Positions 1 to 8,172 of a DNA stretch of 64,000 bases are shown in pieces. This stretch comes from Roseovarius halotolerans. Lineage in GTDB: Bacteria > Pseudomonadota > Alphaproteobacteria > Rhodobacterales > Rhodobacteraceae. Under the pieces are notes generated by a model that ran no database searches, was not told the DNA's origin, and was given only the letters and a program-made list of their open reading frames with translations. The position numbers and the translations under genes are program-made. Position 1 is the stretch's first letter; each line of letters begins with the position of its first letter. The DNA lies in the NCBI RefSeq assembly GCF_900172255.1, contig NZ_FWFU01000001.1, forward strand, positions 496,001 through 560,000, written 5' to 3'.

Positions 1-600
1 GATGCCGAGAAACGCTATGACGAGATCGTCACGCAAACCGAACTTGAACGCGCACAGGAATATTCCGACACGCTCAAGGAACTCGCGACCTTGCGTCAGA
101 ACCTCTCGGCCAGCCTCGACCAGCTCGAGCGCACCGTCCTGACCAGCCCGATGCGCGGCATCGTGAACAACCTCAACGTCACCACCATCGGCGGCGTCGT
201 GCGTCCCGGCGAACAGATCATGGAGATCATCCCACTGGACGAGGAACTTCTGGTCGAGGCCCGCGTCGCGCCGCAGAACATCGCGAATATCCGCCCCGGT
301 CAGGCCGCCACGATCAAGCTCAGCGCCTATGACTACACCATTCACGGCACCCTCAAGGGCAAGGTCGATGTGATCTCGGCGGATACGTTCGAGGACGAAA
401 ACACGCGCGCCCCGGATGGCGATCCGCATTACAAGGTCAGGCTCAGGCTGGACCTTTCGGACCTCTCGCCGCGTCAGTCCGCGATCGAGCTGCGCCCCGG
501 CATGCAGGCGCAGGTCGAATTGCACACCGGCGAAAAGACCGTGCTTCAATACCTGCTCAAGCCGCTCTTCAAATCCCGCGAGGCGATGCACGAACCCTGA
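1..600 (+). CDS. HlyD-family type I secretion membrane fusion protein, C-terminal part
   Basis: The reading frame is already open at base 1, so the N-terminus lies outside the window; about 199 residues are visible. The fragment starts in a coiled-coil-like region rich in Glu, Leu and Arg. It then has the lipoyl/barrel-sandwich segment (SPMRGIVNNLNV, followed by GGVVRPGEQIMEIIP) and a beta-barrel domain with PGQAATIKLSAYDY, ending near the stop with the usual RPGMQAQVELHTG. This layout is that of HlyD/PrsE periplasmic adaptors that join an inner-membrane ABC exporter to an outer-membrane TolC channel. The ABC partner is presumably upstream, outside the window. The substrate is unknown. Confidence 0.9.
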   Translation, partial: DAEKRYDEIVTQTELERAQEYSDTLKELATLRQNLSASLDQLERTVLTSPMRGIVNNLNVTTIGGVVRPGEQIMEIIPLDEELLVEARVAPQNIANIRPGQAATIKLSAYDYTIHGTLKGKVDVISADTFEDENTRAPDGDPHYKVRLRLDLSDLSPRQSAIELRPGMQAQVELHTGEKTVLQYLLKPLFKSREAMHEP

Positions 601-688
601 CGCCCCGCATTTCCGACCTTTCCGGCGGCTGCGGAATCTGCAAGAGATTCAGAACAGGGCTGCGACAGGGACGGGGAGAGCGCGACCG

Positions 689-1945
689 ATGGCCGAATTC
701 GACTGGCACGCAGAACGCAGCGATCTTGCGGGCCTCGCCCAGCTTGACCGCGCGCCAGAGAGCGAGGGGATCGACCTTGCCGCCGTGCGCCTCTACCGGC
801 AGGGCCGGGTCCGCTCCGAAATGGCCGCGCGCGGGGTCGATGCGGTGATCCTGTCGGACCCGGTCAACATCCGCTACGCCACCGGCACCCGCAACATGCA
901 GGTATTCTCGATGCGCAACGCGCCATCGCGCTATCTGCTGCTGACGCAATCGCGCGCGATCCTGTTTGAATTCACCGGCTGCCTTCACCTGGCGGAGGGA
1001 TTCGAGACCGTGGACGAGGTGCGCCCCGCCCGCACCGCGAGCTACGTTGCCGCAGGCCCCGATATCGCCACGCGCGAACAGGCGTGGGCGGCCGGGATGG
1101 CCGACCTCATCCATGAACTTGTCGGCAAGGGTGCGACCGTGGGGCTGGAACGCCTGAACGCAGGCAGCGCCATCGCGCTTCAGGCTCAGGGATTTCGCAT
1201 CGTCGATGCGCAGGAGCCCGTCGAGATGGCCCGCGCGATCAAATCCGCCGAGGAAATGAAATGCGTCATCGCCTCGCTGCGCGCCACCGAGATCGCTGTC
1301 GGCAAGCTGCGCGACGCGATCCGCCCCGGCCTCACCGAGGCGCAGCTCTGGTCCGTGCTCCACCAGTCGGTAATCGCCCAGAACGGCGATTATGTCGAAA
1401 CCCGGCTGCTCAACGCAGGTGCGCGCACGAACCCCTGGTTTCAGGAAACCTCGGACAATGTGATCGGTCCCAACGAACTGATCGCCCTCGATACCGATGT
1501 GGTCGGCTGCCACGGCTATTACGCCGACTTCTCGCGCAGCTTCCATTCCGGCCCCGACGCACCCACCCAATCGCAGCGCGAGCTTTACAAGGTCGCGTAT
1601 GAGCAGGTGCATCACAACATGGCTATCCTGCGCCCCCACATGTCTTTTCGGGACTATGCCGAGGCCGCCTGGGACATTCCCGCGCGCTTTCACGCTAACC
1701 GCTATTACCTCAGCGCCCATGGCTGCGGCATGACCGGGGAATATCCCTATCTCTACCACCGCGGTGATTTTCCCGATGCCGGTTATGACGGCGAAATCCT
1801 GCCCGGCATGACCCTCTGCGTCGAAAGCTATATCGGCGCCGAAGGCGGGCAGGAGGGCGTGAAACTCGAACAGCAGGTGCTGGTGACCGAGGAGGGGATC
1901 GAACTCCTGTCGCATTTCCCCTTCGAGGAGGATCTCCTGCGCTGA
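689..1945 (+). CDS. DddP-like M24-family metalloenzyme
   Basis: The ATG at 689 follows a GGGGAGAG-type ribosome site, giving 418 residues. The C-terminal two thirds is an M24 pita-bread fold with the full metal set D268, D270, D280, H344, E379 and E394. The spacing of these residues equals that remembered for DddP, the DMSP lyase of roseobacters (D295, D297, D307, H371, E406, E421; constant offset 27). The stretch ETRLLNAGARTNPWFQE is also DddP-like. At the position of the DddP catalytic Asp377 this protein has Gly350, so DMSP lyase activity is doubtful. It may act as a peptidase, as a creatinase-type hydrolase or on another substrate. It lies directly after a secretion adaptor gene, with no obvious functional link. 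Confidence 0.8.
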   Translation: MAEFDWHAERSDLAGLAQLDRAPESEGIDLAAVRLYRQGRVRSEMAARGVDAVILSDPVNIRYATGTRNMQVFSMRNAPSRYLLLTQSRAILFEFTGCLHLAEGFETVDEVRPARTASYVAAGPDIATREQAWAAGMADLIHELVGKGATVGLERLNAGSAIALQAQGFRIVDAQEPVEMARAIKSAEEMKCVIASLRATEIAVGKLRDAIRPGLTEAQLWSVLHQSVIAQNGDYVETRLLNAGARTNPWFQETSDNVIGPNELIALDTDVVGCHGYYADFSRSFHSGPDAPTQSQRELYKVAYEQVHHNMAILRPHMSFRDYAEAAWDIPARFHANRYYLSAHGCGMTGEYPYLYHRGDFPDAGYDGEILPGMTLCVESYIGAEGGQEGVKLEQQVLVTEEGIELLSHFPFEEDLLR

Positions 1946-1954
1946 GCGCCGCGC

Positions 1955-2392
1955 TCAGCTCTCGATCGAGATCGTCACCGGGCCGTCATTGGTCAGGGAC
2001 ACTTGCATGTCGGCCCCGAAGGCGCCGGTCTCCACCGCCACACCCTCAGCCGCCAGCGCCGCGGCGAAATGCTCGTAAAGGCGCTTGCCTTCCTCGGGCG
2101 GTGCGGCACTTGAAAAACCGGGGCGGTTGCCGCGGCTCGTGTCGGCGGCCAGTGTGAACTGGCTCACCACCAGCGCGCCGCCCCCCGTGTCGCGCAGCGA
2201 CCGGTTCATCTTGCCCGCCTCGTCCTTGAAGATGCGCAGCTTGGCGATCCGCGCGGCCAGCCGGTCGGCCCCGGCCTCATCGTCGCCCTGCATCGCGCAG
2301 ACCAGCACCATGAGGCCCGGACCAGTCCGTCCGATCACCTCGCCCCCGACGCTGACTTCGGCCCGGGTGACTCGTTGCAGCAGAGCGCGCAT
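1955..2392 (-). CDS. dtd: D-aminoacyl-tRNA deacylase
   Basis: The 145-residue protein has the usual family length. It begins [21 protein letters not shown] and carries the two signature segments [17 protein letters not shown] (near residues 78-95) and [12 protein letters not shown] at the C-terminus, which holds the cross-subunit Gly-Pro motif. DTD homodimers hydrolyse D-amino acids (and glycine) from mischarged tRNAs in the cytoplasm and so prevent their use in translation. It converges with the DddP-like gene, with 9 bases between stops. Upstream it shares a divergent intergenic region with the Hsp20 gene. Confidence 0.95.
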   Translation of the reverse strand: MRALLQRVTRAEVSVGGEVIGRTGPGLMVLVCAMQGDDEAGADRLAARIAKLRIFKDEAGKMNRSLRDTGGGALVVSQFTLAADTSRGNRPGFSSAAPPEEGKRLYEHFAAALAAEGVAVETGAFGADMQVSLTNDGPVTISIES

Positions 2393-2463
2393 TGCCTATA
2401 TTCCTTTTCGCAGTTCTCGTGAACGCAATGCGCAAAACCGCGCCGCGATGCAAGTATCGCGCG

Positions 2464-2477
2464 TTGATGCGCATCAA
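2464..2477. promoter_or_regulatory. FNR/FnrL-type box TTGAT-N4-ATCAA
   Basis: TTGATGCGCATCAA is a perfect match to the FNR/CRP-family palindrome used by FnrL and Dnr regulators in Rhodobacteraceae. Its centre is about 68 bases before the Hsp20 ATG and 78 before the dtd ATG on the other strand. Either gene could be controlled. The Hsp20 gene is the more likely target, given oxygen-linked control of small heat shock proteins in relatives (inference). Confidence 0.6.
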
Positions 2478-2538
2478 GGCGCGCCCCGCCTGATCGCGCG
2501 AGACTGCGTCACGCATTCTAACCAGAGGAGTTGCAGAC

Positions 2539-2955
2539 ATGGTTGAAAAGTCCCAATCCTCCGGCCTGTGGCCGTCCTTTTACGAACCCTTCCGCCACCT
2601 TGGCCAGCGTGTCGCCGACTGGCTCTCGCCCGCCTCGGATGCCTCGGCGGATGAGTCCAATTATCGCATCACGATGGAACTGCCCGGCGTCGCCGAAGAC
2701 GATATCGACATCTCGGTGCATGACGGGGTGGTGACGGTACGCGGCGAGAAAACCCAGGAACGCGAGGAAAAAGGCGATACCTGGTTCTTCTCCGAACGCC
2801 AGTACGGCGCCTTCAGCCGCACCTTCCGCCTGCCTGCCGATGCCGATGGCGAGTCGGTCTCGGCCAGCCTCAAGGATGGCGTGCTGTCCCTTTCGGTGCC
2901 CAAGCGCGGCCCCGATGAAAGCGCGGCGCGCAAGATCGCCATCAACAAGGGCTGA
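2539..2955 (+). CDS. Hsp20/alpha-crystallin family small heat shock protein
   Basis: The 138-residue protein starts at an ATG behind AGAGGAG. After a short N-terminal region it has an alpha-crystallin domain (about residues 35-130), with NYRITMELPGVAEDDIDISV, VTVRGEKTQEREEKGDTWFFSERQYGAFSRTF and the closing LKDGVLSLSVPK motif. Small heat shock proteins are ATP-independent holdases that bind unfolding proteins in the cytoplasm. It is a single gene divergent from dtd, with an FNR-type box in its upstream region. Confidence 0.93.
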   Translation: MVEKSQSSGLWPSFYEPFRHLGQRVADWLSPASDASADESNYRITMELPGVAEDDIDISVHDGVVTVRGEKTQEREEKGDTWFFSERQYGAFSRTFRLPADADGESVSASLKDGVLSLSVPKRGPDESAARKIAINKG

Positions 2956-2963
2956 CCGGCGCA

Positions 2964-3638
2964 TCAGTCGCGCGGGTCGAGGATATCGGAAAGATCGGCC
3001 CGCGCGGTGCGAAACCTGTTCACCGGGTGATCCGCATCGCCGATCCCGAAGGAAATCGCGCACAGGATCATCCGGCTTTCGGGCAGGCCGAAATGCGCGC
3101 GGATCATGGGCGCATGGCCCGCAACCGAGGCCTGCGCGATCGTGTCCACGCCGAGCGCCTTTGCCGCCAGCATGAAGTTGCTGACGAACCCGCCGGTATC
3201 CATCGCCCCGTAAGCCCGAAGTGCGGCCTCGGAATGCACGATGGCCACATGCGGCGCACCGAACAGGTAGAAATTCAGCATGGATTGTTCGGCCCGTGCC
3301 GTGTGGTCGTCGCGTGCAATGCCGACCGCCTCGTAAAGCTGATAGCCGCAGGCGCGCCGCCGCTCGCCATAGACACCCGGAAAGCCTTCGGGCCAGGGCA
3401 GGTCGGGGCAGGGCGCATCGGATGTGGCCGCCTCGACAAGCGCCGCGCGAAACCTCTCTGTCGCTGCGCCGCGTGTCACCGTCACCTGCCAGGGCTGCGC
3501 ATTGCACCACGACGCCGTCTGCGCGGCCGCCGACACGATGCGCGCGACGGTGTCCTCGGGCACCGGCTCCGGCTTGAAGGCGCGGCAGGAATGGCGCGCC
3601 CGCAACAGCGCGTTCAGTGTATCATAGGCCTCACTCAT
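2964..3638 (-). CDS. Nitroreductase-family flavoprotein
   Basis: I chose the ATG at 3638 (224 residues) because its A is shared with the TGA of the upstream zinc-ribbon gene (TGATG), a common sign of coupled translation. The protein begins MSEAYDTLNALLRARHSCRAF, with the RxSxR-like FMN-binding motif of nitroreductases. ASWCNAQPWQV follows, and the C-terminal region with LGVDTIAQASV and CAISFGIGD matches the FMN/NAD(P)H fold. Such enzymes are cytoplasmic FMN homodimers reducing nitroaromatics, quinones or flavins; the substrate is unknown. It is the last gene of the long minus-strand run starting at 9155. Confidence 0.88.
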   Translation of the reverse strand: MSEAYDTLNALLRARHSCRAFKPEPVPEDTVARIVSAAAQTASWCNAQPWQVTVTRGAATERFRAALVEAATSDAPCPDLPWPEGFPGVYGERRRACGYQLYEAVGIARDDHTARAEQSMLNFYLFGAPHVAIVHSEAALRAYGAMDTGGFVSNFMLAAKALGVDTIAQASVAGHAPMIRAHFGLPESRMILCAISFGIGDADHPVNRFRTARADLSDILDPRD

Positions 3639-4756
3639 CACAGCGCCCCCTGTTCCATCGCGATCACGTAGCCGATGGCACCCGCCACCAACAGCCCCGC
3701 GATCACCGCCAGCGCGATTTTCCATGCCGACCAGGGCCGCTCGCCCTGTACCCGCCCGGTGCGCCCGTTGACGACGAAACGATAGCTCTCGCCGCGGTAT
3801 TTGTAGGCCGCCAGCCAGACCGGCAGCAAAACATGCTTGAAGGTCACATCGCTGATCTGCGTCTGGATGTCATGGATGCGCTGGCGATCGCCGCCGATAT
3901 CGAAACGCACATCACGCGCGATCACGCGGTCCATGATCTGGCGCGCCTCGGTGAACCCTTCGTCCAGTTCCACCGCATAGCCCTCGGCGCGAAACCCCGC
4001 CAGGTATTGCGGCGCATAGGGTTCCAGCGCCGACAGGTCCCAGGGCTCCAGCCCGTCGGTGAAGCGCTTGGGCAGGCTGCGCGAGGCCAGCACCAGCACA
4101 TCGTCGAAGAACCGCGCCACCCGTCCCGAGACCGACCGCCAACGCACCTTGGCGACGCGCACGGTCTCGCGTTTGCCGTTGCGCGTGACCGTGCGGTTTT
4201 CGTAATAGACGGTGCCGCGCTCGCCGCGATAGGCGGATTTCGTGTCGGCATCGAAGGTCCAGTAGGGCACGTAGATACCCTGCATCCTGCGCCCCTTGCG
4301 GGCATAGTCCTGCAAGCCACCCGGTGCGAACCACAGCCGCCCCAACCAGTCATTCATCGCCCCGCGCGCCGCCTCTTCATCCAGCGCAAAGGGCAACAGC
4401 CCGCGCGGCTTGATATGGCGATGCGTGCCGGTATCCGTCACCACGGGCGTTGCGCAGAACGGGCATTCGGCAGCATGCAGTGTCTCGTCGAATTCCACCC
4501 GCGCACCGCAATTGGGGCAGCTGGTGACGCGGGTCTCCTCGATGTCCTCGTCCGGAAGCTCGCTGTTCAACGCCTGGCGGAAATCCAGCTCGCGGATCGT
4601 GCTCTCCCAGGGGCCGGACTGCGCCACCTCTTCGCTGTGACCGCAATGATCGCAGACCAGCCGCCCCGAAGCCGGATCAAACCGGTAATCCGCCCCGCAT
4701 TGATCGCAGGGAAAGCGGTGTTCTTCGATCGGGGATGCTGCGTCGGAGAAGGGCAT
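3638..4756 (-). CDS. TFIIB-type zinc-ribbon membrane protein
   Basis: The 372-residue protein has a first zinc ribbon near residues 17-40 (CDQCGADY and CDHCGHSEEVA). A second follows near residues 80-100 (CPNCGARVEF and CPFCATPVV). The middle region is soluble and rich in basic and aromatic residues. One transmembrane helix lies near the C-terminus (IALAVIAGLLVAGAIGYVIA). The plan resembles YdjG of Bacillus subtilis, which works with the SPFH protein YdjI, and an SPFH gene lies directly upstream here. The likely role is a membrane platform or adaptor in envelope maintenance (inference). The 93-base gap before it is the largest in the run. Confidence 0.75.
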   Translation of the reverse strand: MPFSDAASPIEEHRFPCDQCGADYRFDPASGRLVCDHCGHSEEVAQSGPWESTIRELDFRQALNSELPDEDIEETRVTSCPNCGARVEFDETLHAAECPFCATPVVTDTGTHRHIKPRGLLPFALDEEAARGAMNDWLGRLWFAPGGLQDYARKGRRMQGIYVPYWTFDADTKSAYRGERGTVYYENRTVTRNGKRETVRVAKVRWRSVSGRVARFFDDVLVLASRSLPKRFTDGLEPWDLSALEPYAPQYLAGFRAEGYAVELDEGFTEARQIMDRVIARDVRFDIGGDRQRIHDIQTQISDVTFKHVLLPVWLAAYKYRGESYRFVVNGRTGRVQGERPWSAWKIALAVIAGLLVAGAIGYVIAMEQGAL

Positions 4757-4849
4757 GAAGCAACCATCGGGACTGCGTGAAATCGGGTCTTGCTCTGGGT
4801 GCGGGGCAGGGCGGGAGCACGCGTGTCCGCGCCCCCCCCTTGCTTTGGC

Positions 4850-5974
4850 TCAGGCCTCGGGCGGGGGCGGCGGCAGAATGGTGAACAGCTGCGCCAGTTC
4901 GGCCACGTCCTCGGCCCGTTTCCACCCGTCCTGCCCGGCGGTCCAGACATACGCGGTGCGGCTCAGCGTGCCATCGGCGGCCATGCGCCCCATCGCGGCC
5001 CTGGAATAGGGGCCGCGGGTCTCGCCCTTCTCGGCGATGTGCCAGACATGCTCGACGGGTGGCGGCGGCGGCGGTGGCGCTGCGGCCTCGCTCGACGCGG
5101 GGGCCGCGCCCCACGGTCCCTGCTGCGGATTGAGCTGCTGCGCCATCGCCATGCCCATTCCCATGCCCAGCCCCGCACCGATCCCGGCACCCCCCGAGGG
5201 GTTCTTCGATGCGGCGGTCATCGCTTCGGCGGCGGAATACTGGGTGAACTTTCCCAGATCGCCCGCCAGCCCCATCGAGGTGCGCTTGTCCAGCGCCTCT
5301 TCCACAGCCGGGGGCAACGAGATGTTCTCGATGTAGAATTCCGGGATCGTCAGCCCGTATTCCGCGACCACCTTGGAAATCTCGCTTGCGACCAGCTTGC
5401 CAAGGTCGGCGGTGTTGGCGGCCATGTCCAGCACCGGGATGCCCGCGCCCGCGATGATGCGCGAAAAGGCCTGCACGATGATGTTGCGGATCTGAAAGCT
5501 GATCTCATCCATCGTGAATTCGCCGTCGGTGCCGACGATCTCGGCAAGGAAACGCGCCGGATCGGCCACCTTGACCGTGTAGGTGCCAAAGGCGCGCAGG
5601 CGCGTCGGGCCGAATTCCGGGTCGCGCAGCATGATCGGGTTCTTGGTGCCCCATTTCAGATTGCTGAAGCGGGTGGTGTTGACGAAATAGATCTCGGATT
5701 TGAACGGCGAGCGGAACCCGTGATCCCAGTGGTTGAGCGTGGTCAGCACCGGCATGTTGTTGGTTTCCAGCATGTAAAGGCCGGGGGTGAACACATCCGC
5801 CAGCTGGCCCTCGTGAATGAACACCGCCGCCTGGCCCTCGCGCACGGTCAGCTTGGCGCCGTATTTGATCTCGTGGCCCTCGCGCTCGAAGCGCCAGACC
5901 ATCGTGTCCCTGGTGTCGTCGGTCCAGTGGATGACATCGATGAACTCGCCGGTCAGAAAATCGAAAATGCCCAT
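4850..5974 (-). CDS. SPFH-domain protein with C-terminal GYF_2 domain
   Basis: This 374-residue protein starts MGIFDFLTGEFIDVIHWTDD, as in the SPFH/virion-core-like (YdjI) family. The SPFH domain fills about residues 1-235 (HEIKYGAKLTVREGQAAVF, VKVADPARFLAEIVG, IPEFYIENISLPP). A Gly/Met-rich stretch follows (about 248-272), then a polyproline linker near 295-303 and a GYF_2-like domain (about 305-360; VWHIAEKGETRGPYS, AYVWTAGQDGWKRAEDV). SPFH proteins oligomerise at membranes; GYF domains bind proline-rich partners. It is followed by a zinc-ribbon membrane protein, as in ydjG-ydjI clusters. A good ribosome site (GGAGACC) precedes the ATG. Confidence 0.85.
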   Translation of the reverse strand: MGIFDFLTGEFIDVIHWTDDTRDTMVWRFEREGHEIKYGAKLTVREGQAAVFIHEGQLADVFTPGLYMLETNNMPVLTTLNHWDHGFRSPFKSEIYFVNTTRFSNLKWGTKNPIMLRDPEFGPTRLRAFGTYTVKVADPARFLAEIVGTDGEFTMDEISFQIRNIIVQAFSRIIAGAGIPVLDMAANTADLGKLVASEISKVVAEYGLTIPEFYIENISLPPAVEEALDKRTSMGLAGDLGKFTQYSAAEAMTAASKNPSGGAGIGAGLGMGMGMAMAQQLNPQQGPWGAAPASSEAAAPPPPPPPVEHVWHIAEKGETRGPYSRAAMGRMAADGTLSRTAYVWTAGQDGWKRAEDVAELAQLFTILPPPPPEA

Positions 5975-5994
5975 GATAGTGGTCTCCTTTGCCG

Positions 5995-6954
5995 TCAGAC
6001 CGGCCCGTCGCGCCGCGCCAGGATGCGCGCGACGATGGGGCGGGCCTGATCGGGGGTCATGCCGGGGGTCAGGTCGGGGTGATAGAGAAGCCGCAGCAGG
6101 ATCTCGTCATGCGCGGTCAGCAGCGCGAATTCGTCGTCGTCATTGAAGATCGAGGGGCGCGCATAGGGGCTGTCATTGGCCAGCCCCAGCCCCTGCGCCA
6201 GCTCTTCATGCACGCAGGAGCGGCGCATCAGCTCGGGATGCTCGGCGCGGATGAAGGCGATGGCGCGCCCGTAGCTGTTCTCGTTCTGCGGCTCCGAAAA
6301 GGCGATGACAAGGCAATGGATCGTGCGCGGCAGGGTCTGGAACAGGCGCAGCGTCGCCGGGTTCACATTGGGTACGACCTCCCTGATGCGCGCAACCGCC
6401 TGATCGCGATCGTCCTCGCCCATGTAGAGCACGTGGAAATTGGGATTGCCGCGCACCACCGATATCGAATGCCCGGTGATCCGCCCCAGCCGCGCAACGT
6501 AATCGCGCACCATGTCCTCGTCCACCGCGCGCTGGTCCTCGGGCACGGAATCGCCGAACTCGACCGACATCCGCACCGGGCGCGTCCACTTGCGCAGCCC
6601 CACCGCCTCGCCGCCCGAAGGCTGCAGCCCGGCGTCACGCTCGTATTCGTCGTAAAAGGCGATCCGCTCGAAATTGCGCATCAGCGTGTTGTCGGTATAG
6701 GGCGTATCCGCCCCCCCGCCATCGGTGCGCAGCAAGCCCTGCGACAGCAGGTCCGCCTGCACCGCCGCATAATACCGCTGCAAGGCGCGGCTGGCATCAG
6801 ACTGCGCGCGCGCGGGCGCCGGTTCGGGCGGCACAAGGCCGGGCGGGCGCTCCGCCGGCCTCGGGCCCGGCGCGCCGCCGGGCAACTCGCAAGCAGCAAG
6901 GGCCAGCGCCGCCAGCCCTCCTGCCATTCCCCGCATCACTCCCGTCCAGCGCAC
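5995..6954 (-). CDS. DUF2927-family lipoprotein
   Basis: The GTG start at 6954 sits six bases after GAGGA, giving 319 residues. The N-terminus is a lipoprotein signal with lipobox LAAC (Cys near residue 22), followed by a Pro/Arg-rich linker. The main domain has KWTRPVRMSVEFG, an HCLVIAFSEPQNENSYGRA stretch and SCVHEELAQGLGLAND near residue 245, where H-E-E-x(2)-Q recalls a zincin-like helix. Family members are annotated only as DUF2927, common in Rhodobacteraceae. Its position between TelA and the SPFH gene, with gaps of 8 and 20 bases, suggests a periplasmic part of the same system. Confidence 0.8.
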   Translation of the reverse strand: MRWTGVMRGMAGGLAALALAACELPGGAPGPRPAERPPGLVPPEPAPARAQSDASRALQRYYAAVQADLLSQGLLRTDGGGADTPYTDNTLMRNFERIAFYDEYERDAGLQPSGGEAVGLRKWTRPVRMSVEFGDSVPEDQRAVDEDMVRDYVARLGRITGHSISVVRGNPNFHVLYMGEDDRDQAVARIREVVPNVNPATLRLFQTLPRTIHCLVIAFSEPQNENSYGRAIAFIRAEHPELMRRSCVHEELAQGLGLANDSPYARPSIFNDDDEFALLTAHDEILLRLLYHPDLTPGMTPDQARPIVARILARRDGPV

Positions 6955-6962
6955 CTTGGTCC

Positions 6963-8162
6963 TCAGCTTTGCGGCACGGCGGTGCCGGCATTGTCGCCCA
7001 CGCCATCACGACGGGCCTTGGCCGAGGCCAGCGTGTCGCGCAGATCGGCTTCCATCTTCTTGAGATCCTCTTCGGCAGCGGCGCGGCGCGCCTTGCCCTC
7101 GTCGGCGATCTGCAGGCTTTCTTCGATCGTGCCGATCAGGTCGGCATTGGCCTTCTTGACGGCCTCGATGTCGAACACCCCGCGTTCCATTTCCTCGCGG
7201 ATCATCTTGTTGCTCTCGCGCAGGTTGGCTGCATTGGAGGTCAACAGCTCGTTGGTCAGGTCATTGGCGTCGCGCACCGCCGCCGCCGCCTCTGTCGAGC
7301 GCTGGATCGTCACCGCCTGCGCCAGCTGCGTTTCCCACAGAGGCACGGTATTGACCAGCGTCGAGTTGATCTTGGTCACGAGGCTCTTGTCGTTCTCCTG
7401 CACCAGCCGGATCGAGGGCAGCGACTGCATCGTCACCTGGCGCGTCAGCTTGAGGTCATGCACCCGGCGCTCGAGATCGTCGCGCGCGGCGCGCAGATCG
7501 CGCAATTCCTGCGCACGGATCACCTGATCCGCCTCGGGCGCGGCCTTTACCTCGGCTTCCTTCGCGGGAATGACAGTGCTGTCGAGCTCGCGCAGCTTCT
7601 CTTCGCCCGCGGCGATGTACAGCGCCAGCTCGTCATAGAACTGCAGCGTCTTTTCATACAGCAGGTCAAGCGACTTGATGTCCTTGAGCAGGCTGTGCTC
7701 GTGATGCAGCAGATCGTCTGTCACCTTGTCGATCTGCGCCTGCACCGTCTCGAAACGGGCGGTGAACTTGGCGAAAGGCGCGGCGCGCCCGATCAGCTTT
7801 TCCCACCAGCTGCGCTGGCGGCGCACATCCAGCTCGCTGACCGAAAAGCCCCGGATCGTGGTGACGATCCCGCGCAGGCTGTCGCCCGCCGGGCCGACAT
7901 CCTTGTTGCGCACGCCGTTCAGCATGGCTTGGCTGATTTCCTGCAACTCGGCCTGTGCGCCCGAACCGAACGAGACGATCGAATTGGTGTCGCTCATGTC
8001 GATCTCGTCCATGCGGCGGCGGATTTCACCGCCGATCGCCGCATCGGCCTTATCAAGCGTGATGACCTCATCCGCCTTGGCGGGCTCGGGCAGGATGGTG
8101 CGGCTGACTTGCTCGACCTCGGCCAGCGTGGCCTCGGCTTTCTGACGGGTGGTATCTGACAT
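6963..8162 (-). CDS. telA: TelA-family toxic anion resistance protein
   Basis: The ATG at 8162 follows AAGGGGACCACC and gives 399 residues. The protein is nearly all helical, with long charged coiled-coil segments such as VHDLKLTRQVTMQSLPSIRLVQ and NDKSLVTKINSTLVNTVPLWETQ, both typical of the TelA/YaaN family. A conserved WWEKLIGR near residue 123 precedes the coiled coils. TelA proteins were linked to tellurite resistance and more generally to envelope stress. In Bacillus the homologue YaaN is encoded beside XpaC, exactly as here. No transmembrane segment is visible; membrane attachment probably depends on XpaC (inference). Confidence 0.9.
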   Translation of the reverse strand: MSDTTRQKAEATLAEVEQVSRTILPEPAKADEVITLDKADAAIGGEIRRRMDEIDMSDTNSIVSFGSGAQAELQEISQAMLNGVRNKDVGPAGDSLRGIVTTIRGFSVSELDVRRQRSWWEKLIGRAAPFAKFTARFETVQAQIDKVTDDLLHHEHSLLKDIKSLDLLYEKTLQFYDELALYIAAGEEKLRELDSTVIPAKEAEVKAAPEADQVIRAQELRDLRAARDDLERRVHDLKLTRQVTMQSLPSIRLVQENDKSLVTKINSTLVNTVPLWETQLAQAVTIQRSTEAAAAVRDANDLTNELLTSNAANLRESNKMIREEMERGVFDIEAVKKANADLIGTIEESLQIADEGKARRAAAEEDLKKMEADLRDTLASAKARRDGVGDNAGTAVPQS

Positions 8163-8172
8163 GGTGGTCCCC

